Assembly (NCBI GenBank): GCA_051294375.1
Contig: CM119267.1
Location: 19,915,546 to 19,979,545 of the forward strand
DNA: 64,000 nt
Source of the DNA: Paraspadella gotoi
Lineage: Eukaryota; Chaetognatha
Reading direction: 5' to 3'
The translations under genes and the position numbers were made by a program. Shown here piece by piece: positions 41,601-52,778 of this stretch (positions within the stretch are counted from its first letter, which is position 1; each line of letters starts with the position of its first letter). The notes beneath the pieces are model-generated. The model searched no databases and was not told where the DNA came from. It saw nothing but the letters and a program-made list of their open reading frames with translations.

Positions 41601-44600
41601 CAGCTTTTTACTGAACGTAGGACGGATAACTTGAACGTTGGTTCCCCAGCGTTGTCTTCCGGATTCCGACACATCCGCTTCCAGCTCCGAAGGCTTTTTG
41701 GAAGTAGATAAGAAAGATCATGATTATTCAATATAATAAAAAAAATCAGAAAAAAGTTACAAGAAAAGAGTTGTATCTCGTGAAACGTTGAATTTTTACA
41801 AACTGTTTTACTTGCTTATGTACGTATCTGAACTATTCTCATTAAAGAAAACAAACAACAATAATTGATTGATTAATTTGTATATTACGTATAAAAAAAG
41901 TGAAGCGCCATGGACTGTTACAAATAAGTTTTTAATCTTAACAAAGAGGACCTTTCTTCCTCGTCGCCACTCGTCGGCGTCGTCGTCGACGCTCCGCAAG
42001 CGGAGGATTCCACCGTCGCCCCACAACGCGTCGCGAAAACTAATAAGACGACTAAAGTAGAAAGAAAGACCGTAGTTCGAGAACTATCCTATCGAGAGCG
42101 AAGACGATCGAGCGAGACGACGTCGCGACGTCGGAGACGACACCAGAGCGGCGTGGTCAGCTCTAGCGCAGACTTGGTCGAAGTCGAGGCTGATGTTTAA
42201 CCCCGACGTCGCTTCGTCACTCCAGCAGTCGCAGAGGAATTGATTGAGAGACATGGCCGTCGGGGTCGTCGTAGCAAGGAGAAAGTTTCAGCAGTAGCGT
42301 TGTTAGGGACTGTGTCGGGCCACACGAAGGAGGGCATCGCCGTGAATTATGATCCCCCGGCGCCGGGCGGGGGTGCGGTCCAAGATAGGGGGGCCCAGAA
42401 TTGGAAAGTTGATAGTGGAATTGAATGGAGGATAAGAATAGGCCAGTAGAAACGAACGGGCGAAGGAGGGATATGGGTACGACGGAGGAGGTGGAAGTGT
42501 TATGTTGGATGTGGTAGGCGTGGCCGATAAGACGAATTGGAGTCTTTGTGAGACGAAAACTGAGACTTGAGCTTCAACATGTAGCAGAGGCGACCTAAGT
42601 AGCTTGAAGGGCTATTGGTGTGAACGCAGGATTTGAGTGACGTGGAGAAGGGGCGGCAGAAAAGCGTAACAGAGTTGGGATCAGCGAGCAGAGGAATCGT
42701 AGGGACTGATGAGAAGACAGCTGAATAAGCGTTCTATCATAAAGGGAGGGGACAACGACGTCAGAAAGTGTCTTCGAGAAGTTGTTTGGGGGCTTGTGAA
42801 GCAGACGAAGGGTTGCGGATTGAACCCTCCACAAAGGTGCGAGTTCGTCGTGTCGCCTAATCTTGACTCCAACCTAACTCACAGCGACGCCGCGAAGGCA
42901 CGACGTCGCCGGTGACGAAGGGCTCCCAACACGACTGTCCGGCGCCCTGCCATCAAACGGCGTCGTGTGGCTAACGATCTCGCAGCAGCATTATCAAGTT
43001 GAGGGCCCAGAAGGGCGGTCCTGCAGCAGCGGCAGTAGCATCGCATCGTAAAGAATACCGAGCCGAAAAAAATGCGGCGAACAGCCGACGGCATAAGTGG
43101 GCTTCCCAGGGAAAAGGAGAAAGAGAAAAACAAAAGCCACCGAGAAAGATAATAGAACTTCGCCGAGAGAGGCGCTCCTCGAGCCGAACTTGGCCGGACT
43201 GCGACGCCAGAGGGTTAGCCCTCTCGGATGCTCAGAGTCGTCAGGTAAGTCATCGGCGTTTGCAGCAGACCCAACGATGTCGCTGAGCGCCGAAAAAGCG
43301 ATGCGCCAAATCTGCAAGCGTCGTGGCGCGGTTCTGTCGGCACGAACCTATGTAACTGCAGCAAGGACTGCGGGCAGTTGGAAAGCACGGGCGGTGAGAG
43401 GGCGCAGGAATGCTGAAATATCATGGATGGCCTCGAGGAAGGCGGGGTCGTCGGGGTTGTCGGCGAGGAGGAAGAGGAGGAATGAGACATCATCTCCCAG
43501 AAGACGGGACGCGGGAGAAAGCGAGCGTCATGGCGCAACTGTTACCTAAAGAAAAAAAAATTTAGCATATTTGAAATAAAAAATCAAAACCTCGTTATTA
43601 AAGTAGTATTAATTTATATATATTTATTATGATTTATAATATTTACGATTTAAATTATATAAGCTATTAAAATTTGTTTAAAATCGTATAAGAAACAGCT
43701 CAAATGAGCTAAATCGAAATGCAATACCATACGCGCTCACGACGATCAACAAGAGTTCTCTGTGACCCGTCTCGTTCCAGACGAACACACTCCTGAAGTC
43801 TGTCTCCACGGCTTTGAGGTAGAGATGACGCAGCCGAGGAATGAGTCGACGAAATAGCCGCGACCAAACGAGGCTCAACGTAGTCTTTTGGTACCAAGCT
43901 TTGTCGCCAAGAGCTGTCGGAGAGGGAATTTGAATATGTTCGAAAATGTCAGAAGCAAAGACTATGATTTCAACCTTCTACCTTCTTCACTTCCGAACGC
44001 TTCACCTTTTAAATACTGATCGCCCTGAGTGATGTTGTTGGTGAAGTCGACGATGTAGAGGAACGATAACGACGAAAACGGCGAACGAAGGACCACTCCA
44101 GGCGCCGCGGAGTCGCCTGTCGTGATGTGGAACCAATCGAATGAAGACCAAGCATCGAGCGATCTGTTCGCGACTAAGTATAATGTCGAGTTCCTTTCGA
44201 AGGCGAGTCCTCCTCAAGACTTTGCGGACTTTGAGTCAAGTCTATTGGGTGTATCTGCGTTTATTTGTTTTTGTTTTTGGTTTTTTTTTGGTTTTGTTTT
44301 GTTTTTTTATAAATTATTTTCTTCTTCTTAAAAGTCGCCCCGACAAGATGATGTTGTTTCGTAACGTTTTAAAGGAAATGAAAGAGAAACCACTGAATTT
44401 TAATCGTTGAACCGGTTTTTTTTCCCAAAGTCGAATAGTCGAAGTGGACAGACAAGAAATGGTTAATTGAAAGAAATGCACTTGAGATGTGACAGAGATG
44501 AGAGGAGGAGAAAGAGACATATTTATTTTCTTTCTTTAATTTCTTTATTTCTTTTATTTCTTTTTATTTCTTTTTTTTTCTTTCTTTTTTTTTTTTTTTT

Positions 44601-47600
44601 TTTGCTTTTTTTCTCTTTCCCATCTATTTTTTTGCGTTTTATTTATTTTTCATTTGTTATATCTTTTTTTCTTATCTGCCTACCAAGATTGCCGTTTTAT
44701 TTTCACTCACCCTCCAAACAGAAAAGCGTTGCCATAGTCCCAGAAGAAATCCCTTGAGCGGCAAGAACGTTGATTGCTGCCGCGTGGCGTCGCAACGAGT
44801 TCCTCACGCAGATTTTTAACTCCTCTGGGTCGTCGGCGCAAAACTCTAAAGAATAAAAACAAAAGATTAGCCACTCGGAGAAGTCAACGTAAGATTTTGT
44901 CCTCTCCAAAAATATATTTTTTATTCGGCTCACACGATTGGCTTCCTCGAATCCAAGTTGTACCGGACAGTAGCCTCCGCCGAAAGGTATTGTGACAAGA
45001 GGTTTGAATCGGAGCCAAGATCAACGAGCAGCTCTCCGGTCGCCTTCCAATTCGACCACGAGGCGTTCCCAAAGCGTCACTGCGTTGCCAAGGTATCCGA
45101 TGCTTGTGGAGGCGCCTAAAGGATTCGAAAGCAAACAAGGAAAAAAAAGTTTTTTCTCCTTTGTCATTGACACTCTCTCTTCGCACAACCTCTACCATCT
45201 CATTTCTCAACCCTCGGATCGACGCTGACGAATCTCCTCGATGAGGTCGTCGAGATCCTCCGCGACTCCTGGAGCCAACCTTGATGAAAACGCTTAAGCA
45301 ACGCCTCTTCGCTCACCTCGCGCTATCACGCCGATGCATCTGATAACAAATGAGTAAATCGAAACACGATTTATTCTTCGTAGTGTAACCATTTTAATTC
45401 GATCAAGAATCGAATTATTATCGGATTGCTCGGATCATCGGATTATCGGATTAAAGCTTCCAATAAGACATATTGGTTTAAAAATGTCGGATCGACGGGT
45501 TTTCTTCGCTCGAATACACTTCCCGTCCTTCCCACCATCCCAACGAAACCGAGTTTTGCCCACCCAGCGATGACGGCGGCCTTGGCCTGAGCTCGCCTCA
45601 TCCTCCTCAGCCCGCGTGACGAAGATCTTGCCCCGCAAATCTCCGCCTTCAAATATTTTCGTCCGGCGTTCATAGACGGTGATCGTTTCCGTGAACGATG
45701 CCCTGGAGCGTGATTGGGGAGGAAAGACCCGATTTAGTTCGATCTATTGCGTTCCTTGCCGCGTTCGAATAAATAAAAGAATAAATAAGGCTACCTTGCC
45801 CCTGACTTTTGGACAGGCTGTTGGTTTAAAGGCCTCCATCACTCTTACAAGATAATGAAATGGCAGGTCCCTGCAATTCTTTTCAATCAAGACTCTCTCA
45901 CAGTCTCGTTTATTCACTCCCAGAGTACCTGGCTTCCCTATCTATTAAGTGGTATAATGTTTTTCATATGTTTTATATGATCATACGAGCAGGCCATTTA
46001 ACTTGCTTAGTCTGTTTTCCAGTCTTTTGTTTTGCCTTTGTTTTAAAATGTCAGGGTAACTCATTCTACCTGGCGCCTTTTTTTTTTGGAGGGAGGCTAA
46101 GAGGCAATGTTTTATTTATTTAAATTTTTTTTCTTTCTTTTTTCTTTCAATTCCCATAGTTTTTTTTTACTTAGAAGAATTCTCATCGAGACAGCCTTCT
46201 CACTCCTCTTCCCTATTCCCTCTCAATCCCCTTCTCTCTCTCCTTTCTCTACTCCTCTTCCCTCTTAATTTCCCCTTCTCTCTCTCTTCTCTCACCCTCT
46301 CCTCTCCCTCTCAATCCCCTTCTCTCTCTCTTCTCTCACTCCTCTTCCTCTCAATCCCCTTCTCTCTCTCTTTCTCTCACTCCTCTCCCTCTCAATCCCC
46401 TTCTCTCTCTCATTTCTCTCACTCCTCTTCCTCTTCAATCCTCCCTTTCTCTCTCTCTTTCTCTCACTCCTCTTCCCTCTCAATCCCTTCTCTCTCCTTT
46501 CTCTCACTCCTCTTCCCTCTCAATCCCCTTCTCTTCTCTCTTTCTCTCACTCCTCTTCCCTCTCAATCCCCTTCTCTCTCTCTTTCTCTCACTCCCTCTT
46601 CCCTCTTCCCTCTCAATCCCCTTCTCTCTCTTCTTCACTCCTCTTCCTCTTACTCTCAATCCCTTCTCTCTCTCTTTCTCTCACTCCTCTTCCCTCTTCT
46701 CCTTCTCATCCCCTTCTCTCTCTCTTTCTCTCACTCCTCTTTCCCCTCTTCCCTCTCAATCCCCTTCTCTCCTCTCTTCTCTCACTCTCTCTTCCCTCTC
46801 AATCCCCTCTCTCCCTCTTTCTCTCACTCCTCTTCCCTCTCAATCCTTCTCTCTCTCTTTCTCTCACCCTCTTCCTCTCAAATCCCTCCTCTCCTTCATC
46901 TTCTCTTTTCTGCTCACTTCGCCTGTCCAAAGTCAGGGGCAAGGTAGCTTATTTATTTCTTTATTTATTCGAACGCGGCAAGGAACGCAATAGATTCGAA
47001 CTAAATCGGTCTTTCCTCCCCAATCACGCTCGTTCACGGAAACGCATTCACCGTCATATGAACGCCGGTCACGAAAATATTGAAGGCGGAGATTTTTCGT
47101 CACGGCCGGGCTGGGAGGGATGAGCGGAGCTCAGGCCAAGGCCGCCGTCATCGCTGGGTGGGCAAAACTCGGTTTCGTTGGGATGGTGGGAAGGACGGGA
47201 AGGTGTATTCGAGCGAAGAAACCCGACGAATTCGATTTCTTATTGGTCGACCCCCAAAACATTTTTTAAACCAATATGTCCAATATTGGAAGCTTAATCC
47301 GATAATNNNNNNNNNNNNNNNNNNNNNNNNNNNNNNNNNNNNNNNNNNNNNNNNNNNNNNNNNNNNNNNNNNNNNNNNNNNNNNNNNNNNNNNNNNNNNN
47401 NNNNNNNNNNNNNNNNNNNNNNNNNNNNNNNNNNNNNNNNNNNNNNNNNNNNNNNNNNNNNNNNNNNNNNNNNNNNNNNNNNNNNNNATTTGTTATCAGA
47501 TGCATCGGCGTGATAGCGGAGGTGAGCGAAGAGGCGTTGCTTAAGCGTTTTCATCAAGGTTGGCTCCAGGAGGTCGCGGAGGATCTCGACGACCTCATCG

Positions 47601-50600
47601 AGAGAATTCGTCAGCGTCGATCCGAGGGTGAGAAATGAAGATGGTAGAGGTGTGCGAAGAGAGAGACTGAAGAGACGGTATCAATGACAAAGGAGAAAAA
47701 ACTTTTTTTTCCTTTGTTTGCTTTCGAATCCTTTAGGCGCTGCCACAAGCATCGGATACCTTGGCAACGCAGTGACGCTTTGGGAACGCCTCGTGGTCGA
47801 ATTGGAGGCGACCGGAGAGCTGCTCGTTGATCTTGGCTCCGATCAAACCTCTTGTCACAATCCTTTCGGCGGAGGCTACTGTCCGGTACAACTTGGATTC
47901 GAGGAAGCCAATCGGTGAGCGAAATAAAAAATATATTTTTGGAGAGGACGAAATCTTACGTTGACTTCTCCGAGTGCTAATCTTTTGTTTTTATTCTTTA
48001 GAGTTTTGGCCGACGACCCAGAGGAGTTTAAAAATCTGGTGAGGAACTCGTTGCGACGCCACGCGGCAGCAATCAACGTTCTTGCCGCTCAAGGGATGTT
48101 CTTCTGGGACTATGGCAACGCTTTTCTGTTGGAGGGTGAGTGAAAATAAAAGGCAGATCTTGGTAGGCAGATAAGAAAAAAAAGATATAACAATGAAAAA
48201 TAAATAAAACGCAAAAATAGATGGGGAAAGAGAAAAAAAGCAAAAAAAAAAAAAAAAAANNNNNNNNNNNNNNNNNNNNNNNNNNNNNNNNNNNNNNNNN
48301 NNNNNNNNNNNNNNNNNNNNNNNNNNNNNNNNNNNNNNNNNNNNNNNNAAATAAAGAAATAAAGAAATAAAGAAATAAAGAAAGAAAATAAATATGTCTC
48401 TTTCTCCTCCTCTCATCTCTGTCACATCTCAAGTGCATTTCTTTCAATTAACCATTTTTGTCTGTCCACTTCGACTATTCGACTTTGGGAAAAAAAAACC
48501 GGTTCAACGATTAAATTCAGGGTTTTCTCTTTCATTTTCCTTAAAAACGTTACGAAACAACATCATCTTGTCGGGGGCGACTTTTAAGAAGAAGAAAGAT
48601 AAATTTAAAAAAACAAAACAAAACCAAAAAAAACCAAAAAACAAAAACAATAAAATAAACGCAGATAACCAAAGACTTGACTCAAAGTCCCAAAGTCTTG
48701 AGGAAGGCTCGCCTTCGAAAGAACCGACCATATCTTAGTCGGAACGATGCCTCGATGCTTGGTGCTCTTCGATTGGTTCCACATCCACGACAGGCGACTC
48801 CGCGGCGCCTGGATGGTCCTCTTCGCCTGTTTCGTCGTCGTCCTCTACATCGTCGACTTCACCAACAACATCACTCAGGCGATGCAGTATAAAAGGTGAG
48901 CGTCGGAAGTGAAGAAGGTAGAAGGTTGAAAATCATCAGTCTTTGCTTCGACATTTTCGAAATATTCAAATTCCCTCTTTCCCGACAGCTCTGGCGACAA
49001 AGCTTGGTACCAACTGACGTTGAGCCTCGTTTTGGTCGCGGCTTTCGTCGACGTCATCCTCGGCTGCGTCATCCTCTACCTCAAAGCCGTGGAGACAGAC
49101 TCAGAGGTGTTCGTCTGGAACGAGACGGGTCACAGAGAATTCTTGTTGATCGGGTGAGCGGTATTGGTATTGGCATTTACGATTTAGCTCATTTGAAGTG
49201 TCTTTTTTAACATAATTTTAAATAGCTTATATAATAAATCGTAAATATTATAAATCATAAATAAATATATATAAATAATACTATTTTAATAACGAGGTTT
49301 GATTTTTTTTATTTTCAAATATGTCATAATTTTTTTTTCTTTTGGTAACAGTTTCGCCATGACGCTCGCTCTCCTCGGTCCCGTCTTCTGGGAGATGATG
49401 TCTCTCCTCCTCTTCCTCCTCGCCGACCCCGACGACCCCGCCTTCCTCGAGGCCTCCATGATTTCCAGCATCCTGCGCCTCGTCACCGCCGTGCTTTCCA
49501 ACCTGCCGCAGTCCCTGCTGCAGATTTACATAGTGGGCCGACAGAACCGCGCCACGACGCTGCAGATTGGCAGCATCGCTTTTTCGGCGCTCAGCGACAT
49601 CGTGGGTCTGCTGCAAACGCCGATGACTTACCTGACGACTCTGGAGCATCCGGAGGCTAACCCTCTGGCGTCGAGGTTCCGGCCCAAGTTTCGGTTCGAG
49701 GAGCGCCTCTCTCGGCGAGTCTATTATCTTCTCGGTGCTTTTTGTTTTCTCTTTCTCCTTTCCCTGGGAAGCCACTTTATCGCCGTCGGCTTGTTCGCCG
49801 CATTTTTCGGCTCGGTATTCTCTACTGCCGTGCTACTGCCGCTGCTGCAGACCGCCCTTCTGGCCGTCAACTTGATAATGCTGCTGCGGAACTCGTGCCA
49901 ACGACGCCGTTTGATGGCAGGGGCGGCGACAGTCGTGTTGGGAGCCCTCGTCACCGGCGTCGTGGCCTTCGCGGCGTCGCTGTGGTTGGTTGGAGTCAAG
50001 ATGGCGACGACGAACGACTCTGCACCTTTGTTGGAGGGTTCAATCGCCCCTTCGTCTGCTTCACAAGCCCCAAACAACTTCTCGAAGACACTTTCTGACG
50101 TCGTTGTCCCCTCCTTTATGATAGACGCTTATTCAGCGTCTTCTCTCGTCCCTACGATCTCCTCTCTCGCTGATCCCAACTCTGTTACGCTTTCTGCCGC
50201 CCCTTTCTCCACGTCACTCAAACCTGCTGTCACACCAATAGCCCTTTCAAGCTACTTAGTCGCCTCTGCTACGTTTGATAGCTCAGTCTCAGTTTTCGTC
50301 TCCACAAACTCAATCGTCTTATCGGCCACGCCTACCACATCCAACATAACACCTTCCACCTCCTCCGTCTACCCTTATCCCTCCTTCGCCGTCGTTTCCA
50401 CGGCCTTCTATCCTCCATTCAATTCCACCAACTCCATTTGGCCCTCTTGCCGACCCCCGCCCGGCGCCGGGGTCATAACCGGCGTGCCCTCCTTCGTTTG
50501 GCCCGACACGTCCTTAACGCTGCTGAAACTTCTCCCTTGCTACGACGACCCCGACGGCCATCGTCTCTCCATCAATTCCTCGCGACTGCTGGAGTGCGAA

Positions 50601-52570
50601 GCGACGTCGGGGTTAAACATCAGCCTCGACATCGACCAAGTCTGGCTAGCGCTGACCACGCCGCTCTGGTGCGTCTCCGACGTCGCCGACGTCGTCTTCG
50701 TCGTCGTCTTCGTCTCGGATGTCGTCAACTACGGTCTTCTCTTTCTCTTTGTCGTCTTTTGTTTCTGCGACGCGTTGTGGGGCGACGGGAATCCCTCGGC
50801 TTGGGCGTCGACGACGACGCCGACGATGGCGACGAGGAAGAAAGCCTTTTGTTAGATTAAAAACATTTTTGTACAGTCCATGGCGTTCACTTTTTTATAC
50901 GTAATATACAAATTAATCAATCAATTATTGTTGTTTTTTTTTCTTTAATGAGAGTAGTCAGTACGTACATAAGCAAGTAAAACAGTTGTAAAAATTCAAC
51001 GTTTTCGACGAGATACAACTGCTTTTCTTTATTTTTTTGATTTTTTTTTATTATTGAAATAATCATGGATCTTTTTCTCTTCCAAAAAGCTCTTCGGGCT
51101 GGAGCGGATGTGTCGGATCCGGAAGACACGCTGGGAACCAAGTTCAAGTATCCGTCCTACGTTCAGGTAAAAAGCTGAATTTAAAAATGCGTATTGTGTA
51201 AACTCGGTAAAATATATCAGAATGTTTATAAAATTGAAGGACATCATGGGCGACATCTTTTCAATGGGGTTCGGCCCTTTTCGTTGGGTGTGCACCTCGT
51301 GCGAAGCCGAGGATCTGGAGACGACCGACCAAATCGCAGCGGAAGTAAAAAGAGTTGTTTGTTCATCGATTGATTGATTTATGATTGTGGTTATAAACAA
51401 ACAACCCAATCAAATCATCAGGTTTTAACGGAAATCGTAGGGTCAGGAGTACCGGAAATCACTAAGCAATGTTACGAGGACAACATCAAGTGGATCAAGG
51501 AAGCAGGTGAAACAGTCTACTAGTTAACTTCTCTTCTTCCCTTTTTTATGTCGTGCAGTATCTTAACCATTTACAGGCCGCCACGACCTGGTGGTTGGCT
51601 CCCAGGCGCGTATTCTCTACGCAGATCAACGCGGGCGCGTCGCTGTCGCGACCGCTTTCAACGCCGCCGTCGTCGAAGGAAGAATATCAGCGCCCGTGGT
51701 CATCAGTCGCGATCACCACGACGTCAGCGGCACTGATAGGTAAATAAAATAGTATTAGAAAAAATATTTTTCTCTTATGTTTTTTTTTTTAGAGAATACA
51801 TTGAACCAAAAAATTACCCAGCTCTCATCTGCCGGAAGAAAAATGCAACAAAAGAACAACAATTTGGCTTATAAAAAGCTCGAGTGAAAAAGTTTCTGAG
51901 AAGCCGACGTCGTATTCTAGTAATTTTTATAAATGATAAAAGTGAAATGTAATTTTCTCTCCATCTCCGCCCTCGCCACAGCCCCTTCAGGGAGACATCG
52001 AACATCTACGACGGTTCCGCATTCTGCGCCGACATGGCGACGCAGAACGTGATCGGCGATGCGGCGCGCGGCGCCACGTGGGTGGCGCTGCACAACGGAG
52101 GCGGCGTCGGTTGGGGCGAAGTCATAAACGGAGGATTCGGTCTTCTGTTGGACGGAACCGACGATGCCGCTCGAAAGGCTAAGGTTGGCGTATTTTCTCT
52201 TTTCTATTCTCCGCCCGTTCAATTTATAGATATAATTATTAAATAATTAATCAAACAATAAAAATTCCTTTACCCTTCTAATCATACATTCGAACACTTT
52301 CGCTTGCCCGAAAGTCTATGCTAAATTGGGATGTGTCCAATGGAGTTGCGCGTCGAGCGTGGTCGGGCAACGCGAGCGCCATCTCGACGATCCGGTCGAC
52401 GATGACACGAGACGATAAGTTGGAGGTTACGATTCCGCATAAGGTGGGCGTAGCGGTTTTCTTTGAAATCGTTGTATGTTTGTTTTAAATTTTATTTCAT
52501 ACTTTTATATCAGGTGTCAGAGGATCTAATAATTGGCGGAGGTTTTTCAGAAACGGACCTGGAGCGATGA
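36240..52570 (+). CDS. UROC1: Urocanate hydratase (urocanase)
   Basis: Second enzyme of histidine breakdown: adds water to urocanate to give imidazolone propionate, using bound NAD. Exons: 36240-36415, 37025-37202, 38015-38198, 39073-39185, about 47025-47157 (damaged), 47500-47627, 47737-47914, 48002-48135, 51090-51166, 51240-51344, 51422-51506, 51577-51739, 51982-52183, 52315-52443, 52514-52570. The product is about 679 residues, close to the human enzyme. Animal-type landmarks: NALRYFP, ELITYGGNGQVFSNWAQFW, QMTAGSYCYIGPQ, LVDLGSDQTSCHNPF, GFGPFRWVCTS, VVGSQARILYADQ, SRDHHDVSGTDSPFRETS, ATWVALHNGGGVGWGEVING. Exons 1-4 are separated from 5-15 by an inverted, noisy copy of exons 5-15. Exon 5 on this strand lacks its acceptor and has indels; the inverted copy at 45560-45690 shows an acceptor and GIVHG start. 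Intron 8 holds a complete gene on the same strand. Confidence 0.95.
37761..37780. other. Assembly gap (20 N)
   Basis: Twenty N in urocanase intron 2. No exon is missing here, since exons 2 and 3 join in phase 0. Confidence 0.97.
38618..38648. repeat. (CT)n microsatellite
   Basis: A CT run in urocanase intron 3. Confidence 0.95.
39196..39262. repeat. GA-type minisatellite fragment next to a gap
   Basis: Purine-rich repeats (GAAGGGGATTGAGAGGGAAG) directly after exon 4 and cut off by the N gap. They are the reverse complement of the CT minisatellite at 46190-46910. Confidence 0.85.
39263..39287. other. Assembly gap (25 N)
   Basis: Twenty-five N between urocanase exon 4 and the inverted arm. 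The arm's homology to the right-hand arm begins at the first base after the gap. Confidence 0.97.
40126..41700 (-). pseudogene. Inverted, frameshifted copy of urocanase exons 15 to 9
   Basis: Exon-sized blocks match the right arm in reverse: exon 15 near 40126-40187, exon 14 near 40256-40393, exon 13 near 40520-40755, exon 12 near 41017-41190, exon 11 near 41251-41345, exon 10 near 41420-41530, exon 9 near 41617-41696. Indels break the frame in most of them. Treat it as an assembly copy or a dead duplicate, not a second gene. Confidence 0.85.
41955..44145 (-). pseudogene. Inverted, frameshifted copy of the XK-related-like gene
   Basis: The single long frame of exon 3 in the right arm (about 500 codons) appears here only as short fragments in changing frames between about 41955 and 43545. 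Copies of exon 2 (near 43740-43915) and exon 1 (near 44000-44145) follow. Several splice sites are altered. Confidence 0.85.
44715..45700 (-). pseudogene. Inverted, frameshifted copy of urocanase exons 8 to 5
   Basis: Exon 8 near 44715-44850, exon 7 near 44935-45115, exon 6 near 45225-45345, exon 5 near 45560-45690. The exon 5 copy keeps the acceptor (CGCTCCAG then GGCATCGTTCACGG) that is missing in the right arm, so it helps to reconstruct that exon. Confidence 0.85.
45780..45960 (+). repeat. Dispersed repeat, family 3, copy in urocanase intron 4
   Basis: Matches 62640-62815, including TTACAAGATAATGA, GCAGGTCCCTGC and GTTTATTCACTCCCAGAGTA. It sits at the inner end of the left arm. Its outer part (GCCCCTGACTTTTGGACAGG) also occurs inverted at 46920-46950, so that part belongs to both arms. 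Confidence 0.75.
46190..46910. repeat. CT-rich minisatellite, unit about 40 bp
   Basis: Roughly 17 variable copies of a unit containing CACTCCTCTTCCCTCTCAAT followed by CCCCTTCTCTCTC. It is the core of the spacer between the inverted arms and is not itself palindromic. The Arg/Glu-rich frame on the opposite strand is spurious. Confidence 0.92.
47307..47487. other. Assembly gap (181 N)
   Basis: A gap in urocanase intron 5, 12 bases before the acceptor of exon 6. The matching left-arm stretch lies near 45340-45440. Confidence 0.97.
48260..48348. other. Assembly gap (89 N)
   Basis: A gap inside poly(A)/(AAAG)n low-complexity sequence in urocanase intron 8. The left arm has T-rich sequence at the matching place (about 44520-44605). 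Confidence 0.97.
48747..50855 (+). CDS. Multi-pass membrane protein, XK-related (XKR)-like, nested in urocanase intron 8
   Basis: Exons 48747-48895, 48989-49153, 49352-50855, in phase, 605 residues. The ATG at 48747 heads the first hydrophobic exon. Order of features: TM near residues 20-38 (WMVLFACFVVVLYIVDF), a YKRSSGDKAWYQLTLSLV segment and TM, WNETGHREF, two TMs (TLALLGPVFWEMMSLLLFLL). Next come LSNLPQSLLQIYIVGRQ, resembling the LPQL-LQLYI motif of XK proteins, and two further TM pairs to about residue 330. A Ser/Thr/Pro-rich stretch of about 150 residues follows, then a terminal TM pair (near VVFVVVFVSDVVNYGLLFLF) and a short tail. XK relatives act in phospholipid scrambling or with transporters; that role is inferred here only from family likeness. 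The Ser/Thr-rich insert and last TMs are unusual for the family. Both flanking urocanase exons splice cleanly around it. Confidence 0.6.
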
Positions 52571-52772
52571 TGAATATTTTTTTTCGGAAGAAATTAAGCT
52601 TCATAAAAAATATCAAAATGAAAAAAAAATAATTTGCTTTTGCGCAGATTTCCTCATAAAATCGAGATCGGTCTAACAGTTGATTACAAGGAAAAATTTA
52701 GTTAAAGAAACGTTTAATTGTAGCATAAACTAATACGCGATTTGGTAAAAGAAAAATGCGGAAAAAAAAAGT

Positions 52773-52778
52773 AATAAA
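52773..52778 (+). promoter_or_regulatory. Possible polyadenylation signal of urocanase
   Basis: AATAAA about 200 bp after the urocanase stop at 52568-52570. The region is A-rich, so chance occurrence is possible. Confidence 0.35.

Larger units (their letters stand above)
39288..45825 (-). repeat. Left arm of large inverted repeat
   Basis: Reverse complement of about 46920-53358, recognisable along its whole length. It covers urocanase exons 15 to 5, the nested XK-related-like gene, and the flank next to the phosphatase gene. It differs by many small insertions, deletions and substitutions, which break every long frame that is open in the right arm. It carries sequence across the places where the right arm has N gaps. 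It most likely comes from an unpolished gap-filling read or contig placed in the wrong orientation. Confidence 0.92.

Noticed and set aside
39288-45825. A second, minus-strand urocanase plus XK-like gene pair
   Set aside because: Frames are broken throughout and the sequence is a noisy reverse copy of the intact right arm starting at an N gap. I list it as an inverted repeat with dead copies.
46292-46507. Arg/Glu/Gly-rich minus-strand frame
   Set aside because: It is the CT minisatellite read in reverse.
45780-46950. Simple hairpin read (missed adapter) as cause of the inverted repeat
   Set aside because: The spacer between the arms is about 1.1 kb, includes a one-directional minisatellite and is not palindromic. 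A reversed gap-fill fits better than a direct fold-back, though I cannot exclude a more complex chimera.
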